Shown here piece by piece: positions 47,946-58,338 of a stretch of 64,000 nt of DNA (position 1 is its first letter; every line of letters starts with the position of its first letter). The stretch is from Phytophthora quininea (lineage: Eukaryota; Oomycota; Peronosporomycetes; Peronosporales; Peronosporaceae): NCBI GenBank assembly GCA_011947345.1, contig JAAVTG010000323.1:62001-126000 (forward strand), written 5' to 3'. A program made the position numbers and the translations under genes. A model generated the notes under the pieces. That model was not told where the DNA came from. It did no database searches and was given only the letters and a program-made list of their open reading frames with translations.

Positions 47946-48733
47946 TTACAATTTTGTCGTCAATCCCAAGCTCCGCTGAATGGTGATTGATGAACAGACA
48001 GTGTCGTCGAAAAAGGACATCACATTTTGGACGCTTGGTATTTCAGCTGTAGTTTCACGGAATAGTATGTCGTTTCTCAATCTCCACGTAGCATGGAACG
48101 CGATCGCAGTGTGGACTCGCCACAGTAGCAGGACCACCTTTTGGTTCTGCCTCCACTCCCTCTTCAGGTCTCGTGGTTTAGGAAAAATTAGCAATCGCCA
48201 ATCCAACTCCGTCGCGAAAGCCTTATGCCATGGGGACCACAATGGGGTCCACATTTGCGTCAGAGCTGGGCACGAGAAGAAACAGTGCTCTACTGTTTCT
48301 ATCGCAGCACATGATCGTCTCACACACTGTTGAATCGTAGGGTTTAACGACTTGAGGAAGAACAGCCTTGATCCGACAATGAGGTCTCCAAAGAACATTC
48401 TCAGCATCACATCGTGGATAACAGGAACCAGAAACTGGCGGAGGGCGAGTATCTGTTGTAACGTTGTATGGATCTGTCGTTGCGGACAGCCAAGCACTTT
48501 CATGGGGTGTGGTTGCACGCATCTATCAGGCCGCAACAATTTGTCCCAGTCTTGGGATTTTAGATTTGGGAAGAACCGAGATGTTTTTCCGACTGTCAGT
48601 CCAAATGTCGGCGGCTCTCCATTGTTGATAGCATAGGCACCGATAACAAACTCAACGCAGCCCAAGTAGAGGTTGTATCACTGCAACATGAATGTCTCCA
48701 ATACCAAACAAATACGTTCCACGTCATGAGGTA
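47946..48733 (-). pseudogene. LINE 3' fragment (RT C-terminal zinc-binding region)
   Basis: The minus strand encodes a C-terminal RT region with FLVPVIHDVMLRMFFGDLIV and CVRRSCAAIETVEHCFFSCP followed by ALTQMWTPLW. This is the zf-RVT type Cys/His segment (Cx4C...HCFxxC) found after the RT of oomycete and plant LINEs. It is a 5'-truncated copy of a different family from the nested LINE at 25-41 kb. Confidence 0.55.
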
Positions 48734-48779
48734 CTCACTCAGTGCAACACCAACTCCTCCGGGAAACTGTCCAAGCTGG

Positions 48780-48927
48780 ACGATTGAGAATGAGTCGTCA
48801 CCGCCGCCATGACCAACCGTACTGCTCAAATCCGCGCTGCAGTTACGAGTGCTCCTCTTCAAATGTTCAGACTGTTCGAACCAACCGATGCTGCGCTGCG
48901 AGAGGAGGAGTCTTTGATCCGTGTTGA
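48780..48927 (+). pseudogene. Remnant paralogue of the small cysteine-rich secreted gene
   Basis: The plus-strand reading shows QPYCSNPRCSYECSSSN followed by a CCAA motif, spaced like QPYCQDPACAYIYSDSN...CCAA in the gene at 49618. The signal peptide is missing and the frame ends at TGA 48927. It abuts the LINE fragment, which may have cut it off. Confidence 0.5.
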
Positions 48928-48929
48928 AG

Positions 48930-49481
48930 ACAACCGCACGTCGGGCAGCCCATCCCGAGCTTAAGACTCTGTTCAAACACACTCCATTTCTGTCGTTGTA
49001 ACATTGAGAGTGCTACTTCTTGTAGCGTTGCCATCCTCCGATCCCTATCTATTTTGTTTCGACGTGCCTTAAAAATGTAAATATCTAGCGGGGCTCCAGA
49101 GTTGGGTTGCTTGGTTTGATATGCATCACCAGAACAACGAGAATGGTGAAGCCAAATGGTAGAATTGGGCTGTGAGAGTTGGATTAGAGTAATCTTGGTG
49201 GGGCAATCGATGATTGCATCATAGGCATATCCGACGTTTGATCCTTGGAAGCCGCGCACGAAACTTTGCAGGATTTGTGCGCTTGACGACTTCACAAACG
49301 AGAGCGTCAGGCTTATTAAGCAGCAGTATTGTACACATAATGAAGTACGAATACCCGCGATGGGCAATCGCTTGGAGGACACAGCAGCTTCTCGACCAAG
49401 CTGCGACGTGAAATGGCCCGAGTTGAAGCAATCCGTGCGATCTGCAAGGATGCAGTACTCTCGCTTGGAGTAAACGCTCAC
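48930..49481 (-). pseudogene. Possible DDE transposase C-terminal remnant
   Basis: The minus strand reads CPTKITLIQLSQPNSTIWLH and, further on, APLDIYIFKARRNKI. This resembles the block PPNSTxxLQPLDxxxFxxxK near the last acidic residue of Tigger/pogo-like DDE transposases. No other catalytic block was seen, so the assignment is weak. Confidence 0.3.
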
Positions 49482-49617
49482 GGATCATAATTACCATCAA
49501 CAGGATGCCGTTTCAACCGCAAAAACCAGCTCAGTCGTTCCAACAACTCCCATTCTGTTTTTTGCCAAGCCAAGCACACCAGAACCAACCCGACCAACGT
49601 CCAGCTCTCTGAACGTC

Positions 49618-49827
49618 ATGAACTTCAAGACCTGCCTCGCCATCGTCACTGCCGCCGTTGTCGCCACCGTAGCCACAGCGCAGCCGTACTGCCAAGACCC
49701 GGCCTGCGCCTACATCTACTCTGACTCGAACATCAAGACCAGCAAATGCTGCGCCGCGCTAGGGGCGACTTTGCTGCGTGCTGCCGTTCGAGCTGCTCCC
49801 TGGGCAGCCCTTGCAACTAGCTCGTGA
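49618..49827 (+). CDS. Small cysteine-rich secreted protein
   Basis: An ORF of 69 residues starting at the ATG at 49618. Residues 1-21 are a strong signal peptide (basic start, hydrophobic core, cleavage near ATA-QPY). The mature N-terminus has paired cysteines (YCQDPAC...KCCAA). As written, the last 24 residues are Ala/Arg-rich and lack cysteine. A one-base shift in the G4 run at 49762-49765 would replace that tail with a cysteine-rich one of similar length ending in a stop, matching the style of the first half. The written tail is therefore probably wrong. Small cysteine-rich secreted proteins of oomycetes act outside the cell and some are effectors; I cannot assign this one to a named family. 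Confidence 0.6.
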   Translation: MNFKTCLAIVTAAVVATVATAQPYCQDPACAYIYSDSNIKTSKCCAALGATLLRAAVRAAPWAALATSS

Positions 49828-49879
49828 GACCTCGAGTTCTCCGTAGGCATTATATGCCCTGCTAATGCGAGATTTCTTT

Positions 49880-50821
49880 TCCTTGACACTCCCATTTTAT
49901 TCCCTCTGTTTGTCTGGTGCATTTTGCTGCACGACCCAAAACCTCTGGCATCAGACACCAACGCCATATCATCCTCAGATAAATATGTTAAAGCTACATG
50001 CGGGGCACTCGTCGCAGATGAACGCTTCGCTTTGGACTTAAGACAAACCACCCCTTCCATGCAGTTAAATTCCCTGTACGCCTGCTGGGATATGTGGATT
50101 TCCAGTAGGTCAGCTACGCCGAATCCTTCGTGAACAGTTCGACAGTTTTAAGGTGGAAGAAAGCCCGAATTTCTCCTAGACGACCATATTCCAGACCAAA
50201 GTGGAACGAGATATCGATCACATGTGGGATCGACAGACAAACACGGTAGTGGCTCGATCATTCGTGCTACCGCAGAAATTTAGCCGTGAAGAAAATGCCG
50301 AAGATCAATGTTCGCATAAGGTTAGCCTCCTAAATCACACCACTCATGAAAGCCTTTGCTACTAACGGTTGTCGATAGCCACGACACAACGTTTTCGGGG
50401 CTCGTTAAAGAGCACCTCGGACAGCTTGACCAAAGCTTTCGTGCTCAAATCTCGTGCATTCCAAAGTCGATGCCACCAGATGTTGCCACTGTTCCCACTC
50501 GGCAGTATTCACGACGGTCTCATCGATAAATGCTACACGTTGAGTTTCAGACACTCACGCCATCGCTTCCTCCCATCTAAATGTTGCAGCTACGTGTTGG
50601 GTATCTTGGACTTCCAGCGGCGGGCCAATCTCGAGTAGCCATCGATGCAAGACTCGGCTACTCCCAATGCTCGCTTTAACTCGACTCCTTTTGCACCGGT
50701 AGAAATGTCGGGCTGCGTTCAAGCAACCGTGTTCCGGTGCAACCTCAAGAAGACGTAAAACGCATCCGTCAAATTTGTTCGCATGGAACCATTCCAAATC
50801 TTCCAGCAGGCTGTAATTCAC
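49880..50821 (-). pseudogene. Ankyrin-repeat family relic
   Basis: The stretch 50821-50555 reads LLEDLEWFHANKFDGCVLRL and LEVAPEHGCLNAARHFYR, ankyrin-type helices of the same family. Downstream (50.2-49.9 kb) the DNA resembles the tail of the copy at 14.0-14.25 kb (shared CGAATTTCTC..AGACGACCATATT..AGACCAAA). Frame is lost repeatedly. Confidence 0.5.
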
Positions 50822-50934
50822 TTCACGTCGATTGTAAGGTGGCTATGACAACTCGGGTGCGTTGCTGTTGGTGGCAAATTGAGTTGTGCCTTGTCGCTAA
50901 GCTTTCATCCTCTCTGCTCGTCTTCTACGTGTAG

Positions 50935-51189
50935 TGCTAGTGCCGCCTAGGAGTTGCCCCTTGGGCACAAGAATGCAGATCATCGATTGCTCGCTGTTGT
51001 CGCTTGCTCTTCTGTCGACTGAAGCAACGCAAGTTGCTGACGGCATGATTGCCATCAGCAGCAGGAGCGCAGCTCATCTCACCGAAGAGTGTTGGTCTGA
51101 TTGCTAGAAGATTATCTCCATGCTTGGTTTGCTTGTGATACGGCTGCGGCTGCAGCGGCAAAGGCGACGACGGTGTTTCATACAGTGCA
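50935..51189. other. Short spacer, nothing recognised
   Basis: No protein-like ORF. It separates two ankyrin-family copies. Confidence 0.35.
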
Positions 51190-51699
51190 ATGCAAGTAGT
51201 GTGGCTGAAAAAGGTGCTTCACCCATGGATCGACTATAGCATGTCCAAGTCGCCGTTCTGTGCTGCAATGCGCAGCATGTACTTACCAGCAGAAGAAAGT
51301 CCTCGGGAATACAGCCACTGCGCGACTTTAAGGCGTCTACACCGCACAGCTTCGTCTATCGCTTCATTGAAATCGACTTTCCACGGATCACGACGATCGA
51401 GACGTTCAGTCACCAACCACTCGAGTACATGTATAGGGCCTCCTCTTACTGTTGCTTTCACCGCATCCATCCAGTAGGGCACAGCACGCAAGAAAAGGCT
51501 CGAGGAGCCAATCGAGGATGGCAATTGAGCCCCCTCGTTCACATGCCGCAGTGAATACGCACTGGGGAAGAAATTCGTTCAGATATCTATCGACGAGGAA
51601 CTCCACGTGCAGTATCAATTTACCCAGATATTCTTGACAGATAAAGCGAGGGGTTGTTCCCAGTCTCTGAGAGAAATCATTTTGTGCTTCGAAAAACAT
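51190..51699 (-). pseudogene. Ankyrin-repeat family copy
   Basis: Minus-strand stretches read VDRYLNEFLPQCVFTAACER, GSIAILDWLLEPF and, in another frame, GGPIHVLEWLVTERLDR, EAVRCRRLKVAQWLYSRG and AAQNGDLDML, four ankyrin-type units. The junction near 51480 would need two added bases at T4 and C3 runs. The tail after LDML ends at about 51190. Confidence 0.55.
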
Positions 51700-51767
51700 T
51701 TACAGCTTCGCCACATAACCATCAATCGTAGTACAAGTCATTCAATCACCTCACACATCAATCAACT

Positions 51768-52382
51768 TCATCGCTGTTTGAAAGCCTCGATATCACATTG
51801 CTTGGCGCTTGCTTCAAGGATCGCTTGACGACAAGTTTCTACTCCAAATTCCGTCAGTTCCAGTACCCACAACACCACTTTTCCAGTCATTTTGCAGCGA
51901 TTCTCACGGGAACTTGATGTGATGATCTTCGGACATCCACACCACTCCAAAGCTCCGCTGTTAGATTTGATGCGGACACTTGCGAATCTTGGTTTTAGCT
52001 GCAATTATGTTCATCTCGCCAGTTGACAACATTTAGATTCCCCTTACAACATCCTCGTCCATTGCTCGCGTCGTGCATCCTGTTGGAAATTGGATGCTTG
52101 GTGAATGACCTCGGATTGAACGCGTGACAGACGCGTTTCGGCCCCCGCCGGGGCCTCGTCAGTGGCTTTACCAATCTAGAAGTGAGCGCTAACCTGCCTG
52201 GGCGATCTAACCAACGTTTCCTACTTCCACCTTCCACAAAGGTCCCTTCGCAGCCTCGACTCTGTCGTCGACTTGATCCATATTCTTACACATCCCTCGG
52301 TTCGATTCCATGCAGCCATTTTACGACGTCGAGGTGGCCAAAAATCGCGGCACCGTCCATTGCTTAAGAAGTCAACTGGCCG
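51768..52382 (-). pseudogene. Ankyrin-family gene, 3' part, cut by piggyBac
   Basis: The minus strand immediately left of the piggyBac reads AMDGAAIFGHLDVVKWLHGI (52.36-52.30 kb). Later come GNLNVVNW (52.04 kb) and the family tail (52004-51768). A GC-rich segment at 52.10-52.26 kb interrupts the ankyrin pattern and may be a small insertion. The 5' part of the same gene continues right of the element at 54.7-55.1 kb. Confidence 0.5.
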
Positions 52383-52386
52383 TTAA

Positions 52387-52399
52387 TCTTTATCCCCCA
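52387..52399 (+). repeat. piggyBac left TIR
   Basis: TCTTTATCCCCCA directly after TTAA. Subterminal palindromes CTACCGGTAG and CCTACCCGTAGG follow at about 52410-52445. Confidence 0.85.
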
Positions 52400-52505
52400 G
52401 GTCAAAAGCCTACCGGTAGCAAGGGAGAGAGCCTACCCGTAGGCTGGAGGTTAGTTTGTTATCAAGAGAAGTTTGTATTGAAAGTCATATGCTTAGTAGA
52501 AAAAG

Positions 52506-54517
52506 TCATATTGAAGATGACGAAAGATGTGCACTGTAGCATGCTCGGTCGGATCGAGGCCCACAAATGCCGAAGAAGATGTCTTGAGCGACGTCAGAGC
52601 ACTTAGCGCAATAATAAGACGCCTTCTTCTTGCATACACCGCACTTTCGTTGAGGCCGCTTGCCTTGAAGACGCATTGCTGCGTATTGGGGAAGCTCGAT
52701 GAACGGTTTGATGTGGTGGTCTGGAGCTCCCTCAACACTGCCTTCAGAATCTCCATCTCCATTATGTGTTGACCTTGCAGTCTCGAACTCGTTGAATATC
52801 AATTGGTGAGCTAGCTGTGAGGCAAAGTCATTGAAGTCGACGTTGCCGGCATTTTCTGTGTCGTAGCGGTACGCCAAATACGCGTCAACTACCACCATGC
52901 CAAGGATAGTGCTAAATAATCGATGTGTCCAATTGCGGGTGATCCACTCACGCTCAATCGCTAAGCTGCCTTGTCGATAGTGATCGTGAATATGAATCGT
53001 AGAGAAATTAGAGAAAAAGAGCTCCATCATTTGCGGACGAGAAATTACTTTTTCATACCGTAGCGTTTCGTAAATCCCCTCTCGATTTATCAGTCGATGA
53101 CGCGGTCGTACTGAATCTGTACCTGGCAATGTTGTGCCGCGATTGGAAATGATAGTCTTTGGCTTTCGATCTGCCCAGCACATTGCGTACATTTTGTTTC
53201 CGAGATCTGTAGTACTTTGATACACTTTGAATGAGCCTCGCGGAGGAGTAGTTTCGAACCAATTTGTCAATGCCTGCTTTGGATATTCGACAGTAGCAGT
53301 CTTTACCATGCCCATAAAATATAGGCCAAGATGTGCTTCAAGCTGAACTAGTGTCTTGACTGAAGCAAAGGCACTGTCAGCAACTATGGTACGTCCACTC
53401 CCCTTGTACGGCGCTGCAAGCCTGAGGACGACAGCGGTACCTTCGCCGTACTCACGGTAATACTGCTTTGCACGCTGGCGGTCTTTACCTTCAACCAGTT
53501 CCAGACCAAGGAGCACGCCGCTCTCGCCGTCAGCAATCGACTTCAACTCCGTGCCTTTGCCTTCTGGTTTTCGTGCAATTTTAGTTTTATGAGGTAGACC
53601 GTCGTAACAGTATTTCCCTTCTCTGCCTTTCCAAGCGCTCATACACTCGTCAACACATAGCAGATTACCAGGCGAAACAAAGTTTTTCGTCTTGCATTGA
53701 ATCCGTCAACCACTAAACGTATCGGCTTCCAGGGATCGTCACTAAGGTACCCATCAGAAAATGACATGCAGTTCATTATCTGCTCAAAGCAATGACGAGA
53801 CATCCCAAATCGCTGTCCGAAGCACGGTGGCGTACCAATGAAGCCATCTCTAGCTTCAGTTTCCCAGTAGACTCGTACCGGCCCAGGTCTTGGCTCCAAC
53901 GCCATTGCGAGACGAAGACCAATCCATTTGAACCAGTCACCTGCTTTGATCGTGCGGTGGCGTCTACTAGAGAGGCTTTCGTTCGTGTACTGTAGTGTGG
54001 CCTCCATGATCTGCATGGGATACATCAAGTAAAAGTACGAGGCAAATGACTTCTCCAACAGTGTAGTAAACAAAAATCTAGTTGGCCGCGGCTGAACCTG
54101 TGAGCCTCGATCAAAGAGAATAGCTGTGCATGGTGTCCATCGCCTTGAATGCGCCAGCACTGTGTCATCTTCGTCAGCTTCATCAGAATCCATCTCGTTT
54201 TCGCTCGTGGACTCGTCACTAGATGAGCTCTCCAGTTCCATGACTAGAGAAGCATTAGAAGCTTGCAACAAGCTTTGAAAGGTAGTGTTGGACGGGTCAT
54301 CGATGAGCACGGGCTGGTCTTCAGCTGGTCGACCTGACATGGATGGCGCTGCGAGCTCAATAGCTCTCGCAGCAACGGTCTCAGTAGCGCCAGTAGCCCA
54401 CGTGACATCGTACTTGTTCTGTCTCGAGCCCGTACGCACTGCACGGACGACGCCCACCTTTCCCGCAAGGCGCTTCGTCTTGCCTCGAACCCGGCTTCCG
54501 ACATGGAATTTGGCCAT
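52506..54517 (-). CDS. piggyBac transposase (DDE_Tnp_1_7)
   Basis: About 670 residues from ATG 54517. An N-terminal beta-rich segment (VGSRVRGKTKRLAGKVGVVR, chromatin-reader-like) is followed by an acidic Ser/Asp stretch and the transposase core (FGMSRHCFEQIMNCMSF). The frame breaks once, at the run of five T at 53683-53687. One more base there joins the two halves and completes the first catalytic block (NLLCVDECMSAWKG). The second aspartate is in TIVADSAFASVKTL, a third in HIHDHYRQG. The C-terminus is a cysteine-rich zinc domain (CGVCKKKASYYCAKC) as in other piggyBac proteins. It cuts and pastes at TTAA. Whether it is still active depends on the true base at that run. Confidence 0.8.
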
Positions 54518-54678
54518 GCTACACTGCGAGGATGGAGCGAAAAACTAACTCTGGCTATCTGCGGCGCTTCAGGAACAAGGTGAGCAGCTTAAAACGATCG
54601 CATCCAGCTTCTATTCCTGGAAAACTAACTTTTCGGTTGAGCCTACCCGTAGGATGGAGAGCCTACCGGTAGACGATT

Positions 54679-54691
54679 TGGGGGATAAAGA
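54679..54691 (-). repeat. piggyBac right TIR
   Basis: TGGGGGATAAAGA directly before TTAA, a perfect inverse of the left TIR. The inner palindromes CCTACCCGTAGG and CTACCGGTAG mirror the left end. Confidence 0.85.
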
Positions 54692-54695
54692 TTAA

Positions 54696-55102
54696 ATTCG
54701 TGAAACTACGTCAACATCTTCAAATCACTCCTACTGACAGCGCACTCGACTCCATGCTTCGGTTCGTTAGGACAGGAATTCGTTCAGGTATCGGTCAATC
54801 AGAAATACCACGTGGTCGAGCAATTACAAAGGCGGCCCCGACAAAGAAAGCATGTGGAAGTGGGAACGGGTGGTGGAGAAACAACAGGGAGCTTTTAATT
54901 AAAGTGTCCTGCCATCAATTGGGAATAGTGGGGAGCTATTTGTTCGACAGCAGCCCGATGACTTGATTGCAGAGCAAAACAAAGCTACTCGACGTTTTTC
55001 AGGTACCCACAACAGCACCTCCAGGTACTTGCTCTGCCATAGAAGCTGCTCGTCTGTGTCGTAATCCAGCAGCGGCCCGTTTTCGAGCAACCACTTCAAC
55101 AA
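54696..55102 (-). pseudogene. Ankyrin-family gene, 5' part, right of piggyBac
   Basis: The minus strand reads MLKWLLENGPLLDYDTDEQL from 55102, and in another frame near 54.77 kb ISDRYLNEFLS, parallel to VDRYLNEFLP in the copy at 51.6 kb. Same orientation and family as 52.38-51.77 kb, consistent with one gene split by the transposon. Confidence 0.45.
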
Positions 55103-55109
55103 GTCTTGA

Positions 55110-56183
55110 CATACTTCATAAAGATAGAAGGAATTTTGCCTACGAGATAATTTTTGTTTTTATTTTCTCGGTTATCACCGGTTAGCGCTCAGGGCGAGCA
55201 TGGCATCAGCAACGCTGAATGGGAAGTACCCGGCAGCCCCGATTGCCAATCCGGCCACTCATATCCAGAGCTACCTACATGCAGGAGCTAACTCGATAGC
55301 TATCTTGCTATGCACACGAGCGCGTGACTCGCTTTAGTTTCCCGTCAATACCTCGTCATACCGGGTAGCATCGGTTCGGCGAAGCTTTGCAATCAGTCCT
55401 TGGTCGGGTCGGATCCATTGCCTCGTGTGGAGGGTGCTGGATCCCCTACATCGTTGGCGGCAACCTGTGACGGTGCCCCTTGGTGAGTTGCGCACTTGGT
55501 CACTCGCCAGTGCGTGCGGAACTCTTGATCACTAGTTATTCGACCCGTACTTGCTGTGGTGCATTGTCGTCTTCTTGCTTCTCCCGGTTACCCGATACAG
55601 GAACTAGTATTGCTCAGGCCACCGTTCTTGTTCTCGTCGCGTGCTCAACATCGATATCTGGGATACCTGACACCACAGCGTGACCAAGTTGTCGGCCGTG
55701 GTCCCGGACACGGGTGCCGCAGAAGTCTTTGTTTGTAATGCTTTCAGTCTCTATCAGCCCTTGGATGCGTGTGGGGACAGAACAATCGGCCGGGTTCTTA
55801 TGCACGCGTGTGCCACATCAGGTGCAGGTTGTCGTTACTGGGACCTTGATTTGCGGAGCTCCACTGATCGTTATCCTGCGGAGACTCCATGTTCGCGCCG
55901 GGCCGAACGCTGGGCCCACGATCCCTGCCCGGCCTTCGGCCTTGGTTCCTCTTGTCCGTGGATTTCTCTTGGCACACTGGGGATACAGCACCGCGGTAGG
56001 AGCAGGCTTCTAGCTGTCCTTAGCTTTCTCCACAATATTCACTTCTGTACGGATGGTGTCGCTGTTGACTCTGTGTATCTCCTTCACTCGCGATCTCACT
56101 CGAGCGCCGGAGGCTGCCTGCCGTGATTCCCCTCGGCCTTCGGACGTATCGGTTTCGCACCTTCTGGAAAATTTGGGAATTAC
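55110..56183 (+). other. Unassigned region with a 148-residue ORF
   Basis: A plus-strand ORF (55680-56126) is rich in Cys, Arg and Ser and lacks a signal peptide or known domain. Overlapping frames are also open, as in repetitive non-coding DNA. Around it are GC-rich stretches without recognisable genes. Possibly part of an unidentified repeat. Confidence 0.2.
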
Positions 56184-57203
56184 CTAGGAGATAATCTCGC
56201 AGCACGTCCACGTAACCATGCGCCAAGCAACATTAAACATCTGCGAGAGGCAGAGTTCAGAGCCGTATCGACGACGGCCGAGCCACTGCAAGGTTTCCAG
56301 CATTGTGCGAGTGCAATCTCGTTCACTGCTCGCTTCCTTGCGTATCGCTTTGACGAATTTGTCGGCTGTATTATCAAACAGACAGGACCGGTACATGTAT
56401 GGCCTGGAAGGCAAAAGCACTTTGATCACCTCCACTTGTCCACGGTCAAGCGGCTTATACAGATCATATCCGAATTTCCGGTAATGTCATTGCTGTACAC
56501 ATAACAAACCACGTCAAGGTGTCCATTCCAGGCTGCTTCAATCACCGCCTCTGATGTGCATTCCGTCAGTCGATTTTGTGCAGCCATCGTACAACAGCCA
56601 AGTGACCACGACAAACTGGATGATCCATCGCTCTTGCCGTGCAACCTTCCGATCGATCCCCGTGCAGCCACTTCATCACCTTCAAATGGCCATTTGACGC
56701 AGCGCAGTCCATCGCTCTGATAGAGCATTGTTCAACCTGATCGCTATGCAGCCATTTCACCACATCTAGTTGACCTTTTTCAGCAGCGCTATCGAATGTT
56801 TCCGACGTGAATCGGCCTTTGAAGTGTTCATGAAACCATTCCAGCATTTCTAAGTCACCGCTGCATGCAGCGGCGATCAGGCCCTCAATCGCGTTCGTAA
56901 GCAACCATTGCGCCACTTCTACTTGCCTGCCCTCAGCTGCACTTGAGATCGCCGACCCGATCGATGACTTTGGAGCTCGTGTACAATAGATCCACCGAAC
57001 AACTCCCAAATGGCCATTCCCGACAGCTTGCAACTGTGTAGCCATTTGGCCACATCAAGATGTCGAAATTGCACCGCCGTGTCCAATACTGCATCGTCGA
57101 AATCAGAAGCCCACGAGCCGCAACGCTTTTGCTGTGACACCAACCACCGAACTACAAATAAGGTGGCGAAACTCCTCGCTTCTTGTCGGTGTTTGGTTTC
57201 CAT
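56184..57203 (-). CDS. Ankyrin-repeat protein
   Basis: From ATG 57203 (METKHRQEARSFATL) to the stop at 56184 the protein is almost entirely ankyrin-type units: FRHLDVAKWLHSCKL, NGHLGVVRWIY, GRQVEVAQWLL, SGDLEMLEWFHEHF, KGQLDVVKWLHSDQ, NGHLKVMKWLHGDR, RGHLAVVRWLHK, NGHLDVVCYVYS and a C-terminal cap. Three breaks are each mended by one base in a run (57022-57024, 56574-56577, 56475-56477), so the gene is probably intact, about 340 residues. It is the best preserved member of the local family. The role is protein-protein interaction; the partner is unknown. No signal peptide. Confidence 0.65.
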
Positions 57204-57346
57204 TTTCAGATTGCTTGTATTGGATCGAAGTGGGTGTTGGTTGCTTGCAGGTTGCTTGACCTGACCCGCCAGGATGTCTGCCCACTCCAAACACTCCTAG
57301 CAGTTCCTCACATTTAAATTTACACCCAAGAAGTTCAGCCATTCTC

Positions 57347-57916
57347 GTGACGATGAAGGTACTCGCACCTACGATATTCCTCAGCGTCCTGGCGGCTCCT
57401 CAAGTTCAGGGAGTTCCTCTGTACCAGTCGAAAATTCCGAACGGTAACAATGTGTCCGGCGTGGATGCCCTCGGCCACGAAGACCCCACCGGGTACAGCG
57501 ACATTCGCAACGTGTTCGGCATTGCGTTTGAAGAAGCCGGAATGGAGTGGACCCAGCAGCTCTGTGAGGCTGATTCCGACGAAGATGGCCAGACAAATGG
57601 CCAGGAGCTGGGAGACCCGTGCTGCATCTGGATCGAGGGCAGCAAGCCACTTCGAACGGCAAAACTTTCCCACCCTGGAGACAAGTCCAAGACGTCGGAT
57701 AAATCAATCTGGGCCAGCCTGAACTGTGACGCAATTCGAGCCCAAGCCAGTGCAAGTCGAGAAGCTGCTAAAGAATCCTCGGAGAAGTACGACACCGAAG
57801 ACCCAGAGGACATTGAAGACCCAGAGGACATTGAAGACGGAGAAACAAAATCTCCACGGGTACCGGCACATCGACAGCTCCGAGTTTCCAGCACGTCATT
57901 TCAACGTCAACCATAG
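57347..57916 (+). CDS. Secreted temptin-like protein
   Basis: An intact 189-residue ORF from ATG 57347 (ATG at 57351 excluded by frame). Residues 1-20 are a signal peptide (cleavage near VQG-VPL). The mature part has IPNG, a GHEDPTG region, RNVFGIAFEEAGMEWT, LCEADSDEDGQTNGQELGDP and CCIW, the layout of the temptin Cys/Cys domain with an acidic DSDxDGQTNG loop likely to bind calcium. The C-terminus has a short repeat DPEDIEDPEDIEDGE and a basic end. Temptin domains were named from a mollusc pheromone protein; in oomycetes they are secreted proteins of unknown function. It forms a same-strand pair with the next gene. Confidence 0.65.
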   Translation: MTMKVLAPTIFLSVLAAPQVQGVPLYQSKIPNGNNVSGVDALGHEDPTGYSDIRNVFGIAFEEAGMEWTQQLCEADSDEDGQTNGQELGDPCCIWIEGSKPLRTAKLSHPGDKSKTSDKSIWASLNCDAIRAQASASREAAKESSEKYDTEDPEDIEDPEDIEDGETKSPRVPAHRQLRVSSTSFQRQP

Positions 57917-58338
57917 CAGCTACGGTGGCTTCAGTCATGACACTGTTCGCCTTGTAGATCCATGAGGTCTTGACTGACAGTAGCCCTATTACATATCTAT
58001 TTGCCACAGTAGAACCTTATTGCACTCCCACTGCTCGCTCGTCCGACATGTTTCCACGGGCATTTTGCATCGCGACTGCACATTCCCCTCTACGCACGCA
58101 CTTTCAAACTTCATGTGGCATAATAACCAAATTTATTCCATTGTGGCCCATCGGAATTTCGCCTCCACCTTGCCTTCTTCTGAACCAGCACCTTTACAGC
58201 AGTTAGAGCACCGCGTCGAGTTCCATCGACTACGACAGTTAGTAGACAAGCAACTGCAGCACACCCGCTCACCTCTTGATTCCTGACCTCACATTCCCCT
58301 GCTGCGTTCCTGGGCCACACATTCTCCGCTCTTCAGAA
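57917..58338. other. Intergenic between temptin genes
   Basis: No gene. It should carry the terminator of the first and the promoter of the second temptin gene. A pyrimidine-rich stretch lies just upstream of 58339. Confidence 0.4.

Larger units (their letters stand above)
52383..54695 (-). mobile_element. piggyBac transposon with intact ends and TTAA duplication
   Basis: The element is bounded by TTAA at 52383-52386 and 54692-54695, the target site piggyBac elements duplicate. Just inside are 13-bp inverted repeats TCTTTATCCCCCA (52387-52399 and reverse complement 54679-54691). Subterminal palindromes CTACCGGTAG and CCTACSSGTAGG occur in the same order from both ends. It encodes one transposase. 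Clean ends, a near-intact gene and the site within an ankyrin-family gene suggest recent insertion. Confidence 0.85.

Noticed and set aside
49618..49827. Assignment to a named phytotoxin family such as PcF
   Set aside because: It is small, secreted and cysteine-containing, but I could not match the cysteine spacing to a named family from the sequence.
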